Assembly (NCBI GenBank): GCA_019359765.1
Contig: JAHHGU010000003.1
Coordinates: forward strand, 1-64,000
Length of the DNA: 64,000 nucleotides
Source: Aphanothece sp. CMT-3BRIN-NPC111
Lineage (GTDB): Bacteria; Cyanobacteriota; Cyanobacteriia; Cyanobacteriales; JAHHGU01
Direction of reading: 5' to 3'
Below, in pieces: positions 61,631 through 64,000 of this stretch. Position numbers and translations under genes: made by a program. The notes beneath the pieces are model-generated. The model did not search any database. It was not told the DNA's origin and saw nothing but the letters and a program-made list of their open reading frames with translations. Numbering within the stretch: the stretch's first letter is position 1; every line of letters starts with the position of its first letter.

Positions 61631-62927
61631 GCTTTTTCGTCGAACTCGCTGGCAATTGGCCTGCTGGTATACAGCCGTTATGGGTGCAGTCTTGGCTGTG
61701 TGTGGTTTAGGTGTTTATGAAGCGATTGTCCAAGTTCACTTAGAAACGTTAGACAGGGAGTTAAAGTCAGTAGCGGGAACACTCCATGACAGTTTAGAAA
61801 ATACTTTCAAACAACCTGAAGGGATAAAAGCGATTCGCGAACAACTTTTACCCAAGGAAACCCCAAAGAGCCATCTTGTAGGAGCAATTTATCAAGGTAA
61901 CTACTATCTGCGGTTAATAGATATTTCTGGAAAAATTGTTGTTACAGGAGGATTTGAGCCTTCAGGTTTGCCTAAAACATCAGGAGAGATAACTTGGCAA
62001 ACACTCCAAGATGCACAAGGAATTCGTTATCACCAAATTTCTTTACCCCTACATACCCAGGATCATAAAATTTGGGGATATATGCAGATGGGGCGGAGCC
62101 TGAAAGAATTAGATAAATATTTAGCAACGTTAAAATTAATTTTAGTCTTTGGTTTACCGATCGCAATGATTTTAATAGGAAGTGCCAGTTTGGGATTGGC
62201 GGGATTAGCGATGCAACCGATTTACCGATCCTATAAACAGACACAACAATTTACGGCAGATGCGGCTCACGAGTTGCGAACCCCTTTAGCTGCCATCCAA
62301 GCAACGGTAGAATCAGCACTATTGATGCCTGAACTATCGGAAAAAGAAGCGCGAGAAATATTAGGAACTGTTGAACGTCAAAACTCACGGCTAACGCAAC
62401 TGGTTGGTGATTTACTACTACTAGCACGTATGGATCGTCAACCCTTGATAATGTCTCCAAGCCTGTGTTGCTTAAATGACATTGTTAGCGATTTAGTCGA
62501 AGAGTTAACTTTCTTAGCCTCAGCAGCTAATGTGACGCTGGAGCAATACCAAAGAATACCAAGAAAAATATATGTCTTTGGAGATGAAACTCAGCTTTAC
62601 CGCTTGTTTTCTAACTTAATCGCTAATGGAATTCAATATAATTTAAGCGGGGGAAAGGTGACAGTTATTTTAGATAAGTGCGATCGCCACGCTGTCATAC
62701 AAGTTCAAGATACAGGGATAGGCATTTCACCAAAAGAGCAAGCCCGGATTTTTGATCGTTTTTATCGAGTCAATAGCGATCGCTCGCGTCACACCGGAGG
62801 GGTAGGATTAGGACTGGCGATCGCGATGGCAATTATTCAACGACATCAGGCTGGCTTACAACTAAAGAGTGAACCTGGTAAAGGCACTACGTTCACAATT
62901 CGATTACTTATTGCCAAGGAACGTTAA
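61617..62927 (+). CDS. rppB: RppB/NrsS-type sensor histidine kinase
   Basis: 436 residues. Membrane helices lie at about 10-32 and 175-200, enclosing a periplasmic sensor of about 140 residues. HisKA carries H218 (DAAHELRTPLAAIQA), followed by the ATPase motifs (DTGIGISPKEQARIFDRFYRV, GGVGLGLAIAMAI). No HAMP is obvious. The gene is coupled to rppA and converges with the last gene of the window, leaving 1 bp. Confidence 0.9.
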   Translation: MGHNKLFRRTRWQLACWYTAVMGAVLAVCGLGVYEAIVQVHLETLDRELKSVAGTLHDSLENTFKQPEGIKAIREQLLPKETPKSHLVGAIYQGNYYLRLIDISGKIVVTGGFEPSGLPKTSGEITWQTLQDAQGIRYHQISLPLHTQDHKIWGYMQMGRSLKELDKYLATLKLILVFGLPIAMILIGSASLGLAGLAMQPIYRSYKQTQQFTADAAHELRTPLAAIQATVESALLMPELSEKEAREILGTVERQNSRLTQLVGDLLLLARMDRQPLIMSPSLCCLNDIVSDLVEELTFLASAANVTLEQYQRIPRKIYVFGDETQLYRLFSNLIANGIQYNLSGGKVTVILDKCDRHAVIQVQDTGIGISPKEQARIFDRFYRVNSDRSRHTGGVGLGLAIAMAIIQRHQAGLQLKSEPGKGTTFTIRLLIAKER

Positions 62928-62928
62928 G

Positions 62929-64000
62929 CTATGCCTGTTGTTTGTTGAGATTCAACACAAGATAAGATACTTCTGTGGCTAAAGCAATAACCATAGCGAT
63001 CGCCGCAGCCATAGCACCCTGCGCCCCAAACTGGACTCCTAAGAACGCGACTAGCAGCAAAATTATCGTGCCGATACAGGTGGCACGATTCACGCCTCGT
63101 GTCTGACCTGACCCTACCAAAAAGCCCTGAGTAGCATTTTGAACCGCAACAAGTAGGGGCACAAAGGCGCATAACAGTAACACCGGACGAATCCCCTCAA
63201 CCAAAGCTTGATCGTTGCCCACAAAGCTCTGAACAACCATTAGCCCTAATGGGGTTGTGCTGCCCAAGAGCAACAGCAGCGAACAAAGCATACCTACTGT
63301 TAGGGCAAATGCAATCAATTGGCGATCGCTAACTTGACCTCGGTTTTTAATAATCACTTGCTGTACCATGCGGGTGGCATTGGCAATTACCAAAACTAAT
63401 CCCCAAGCCGCCGGCCAAGCAGCCAGGGCAATATCAGCATCTTGGGCACGGGCGATAATTCCCACTAGCACCGCACGTCCGCCCCAAACTACAAGCATCG
63501 AAGAAGCTAAAGGGCAGTAAAAGTTCCAAACGCTTTTCAAATTTGTGGGTAGGTTTAGCTTAGAATCGGTTGGTCGAGGAGGATGAGTCGCTTTGAGCAA
63601 CCGAGCTGCAAACGTCACTACCAGCGCCTCTAATATAACCCCAGCTATGAGAGCAGTTCCTGCCAGAACTGCGCCGGATAGCTTCAAAGCAAATCCGATC
63701 CAAAGTACAAGCGCTACCATCACCAGACGAGCAATGCTTGCCATTGCCACCGCTTGGGAATGACCCGTGTAAATTAATAACCCTTGGAAGTAACGCCGCC
63801 AAGCAATAGTAAACGGCCAGAGAATCATTAACGTCAATACAATACGCACCGTCTGCTGCAATTGGGATGGAATCCCCAAGAGCGTGCCACCGAGCAGGGC
63901 AAAAATGAACGGCAGTGTCAGTAGCAAGAGTAATGCACTCAATCCCCCCCCCGCTAAAAGCGTGAATCGCCACAAGGCACGGCGCGATCGCGCTGTTGGT
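62929..64000 (-). CDS. MATE/flippase-type polytopic membrane protein, N-terminus outside the window
   Basis: 357 residues are visible and the frame stays open to the right edge (PTARSRRALWRFTLLAGGG), so the start is outside. About ten hydrophobic segments in pairs suggest the MOP superfamily (MATE, MurJ or polysaccharide exporter), with a re-entrant half like RYFQGLLIYTGHSQAVAMASIARLV repeated in the second half (VQNATQGFLVGSGQTRGVNRATCIG). That internal similarity is typical of the fold. The substrate is unknown. Confidence 0.75.
   Translation of the reverse strand, partial: PTARSRRALWRFTLLAGGGLSALLLLLTLPFIFALLGGTLLGIPSQLQQTVRIVLTLMILWPFTIAWRRYFQGLLIYTGHSQAVAMASIARLVMVALVLWIGFALKLSGAVLAGTALIAGVILEALVVTFAARLLKATHPPRPTDSKLNLPTNLKSVWNFYCPLASSMLVVWGGRAVLVGIIARAQDADIALAAWPAAWGLVLVIANATRMVQQVIIKNRGQVSDRQLIAFALTVGMLCSLLLLLGSTTPLGLMVVQSFVGNDQALVEGIRPVLLLCAFVPLLVAVQNATQGFLVGSGQTRGVNRATCIGTIILLLVAFLGVQFGAQGAMAAAIAMVIALATEVSYLVLNLNKQQA

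Overview
The window is cyanobacterial chromosome. The evidence is the dense scatter of HIP1-type GCGATCGC sites, a CyanoQ (PsbQ) gene, an Hmp/Pil-type pilus chemotaxis operon with a HmpF-like coiled-coil gene, a PatA-like DUF4388 regulator, Nif11-leader peptides, RppA/RppB-type regulators, and cyanobacterial short repeats (AAAACTC, AATTACG and TTAGCAATTAGC runs). The Hmp set suggests a motile, probably filamentous species, but one window cannot settle genus or morphology. I see no rRNA, tRNA or CRISPR array.

Layout. 1-2.2 kb: the 3' end of a protein built of acidic tandem repeats, two IS200/IS605-like hairpins, and tilS. 2.3-16.3 kb: the motility-control locus. hmpF lies on the minus strand, divergent from the plus-strand series DUF4388-REC, CheY-like, CheW, chemoreceptor, and a 2035-residue CheA hybrid. 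The receptor and kinase both carry very long acidic linkers. 16.4-20.8 kb: a class II lanthipeptide locus on the minus strand, with a Nif11-leader precursor followed by a LanM of the CCG (prochlorosin-type) zinc-site class. A stem-loop lies between them and a decayed second core lies upstream. 21-25 kb: a prolyl oligopeptidase and a decay zone with an IS630 remnant, an ATPase gene cut by one in-frame stop, and a worn fragment matching the 3' end of thiO. 25-32.8 kb: housekeeping and stress genes (HdeD-like, thiO, psbQ, an alpha/beta hydrolase, a DCC protein, a pentapeptide protein, a divergent HxlR/nitroreductase pair, pirin). 32.9-37.5 kb: uvrA, then a PIN_8 nuclease with an antitoxin-like tail overlapping a VapC-like gene. 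37.7-42.8 kb: small membrane proteins, nagB, cysQ, an orphan Nif11 peptide and a methyltransferase. 43-49.5 kb: an overlapping RsbQ-like hydrolase/hybrid kinase/hybrid kinase series. 49.7-59.5 kb: an S9 peptidase, then a five-gene membrane glycoconjugate cluster. 59.9-62.9 kb: a CopM-like DUF305 lipoprotein with an RppA/RppB two-component pair. The window ends inside a polytopic MATE/flippase-like gene.

Themes. Signalling dominates: chemoreceptor to CheA to REC proteins for pilus motility, a hydrolase-linked phosphorelay, and a probable metal-responsive two-component pair. The least described structures are the PIN_8/antitoxin-tail/VapC overlap, the CCG-LanM locus with its decayed core, the acidic low-complexity linkers, and a dispersed repeat of about 60 bp whose three copies all sit just downstream of a gene in that gene's orientation.
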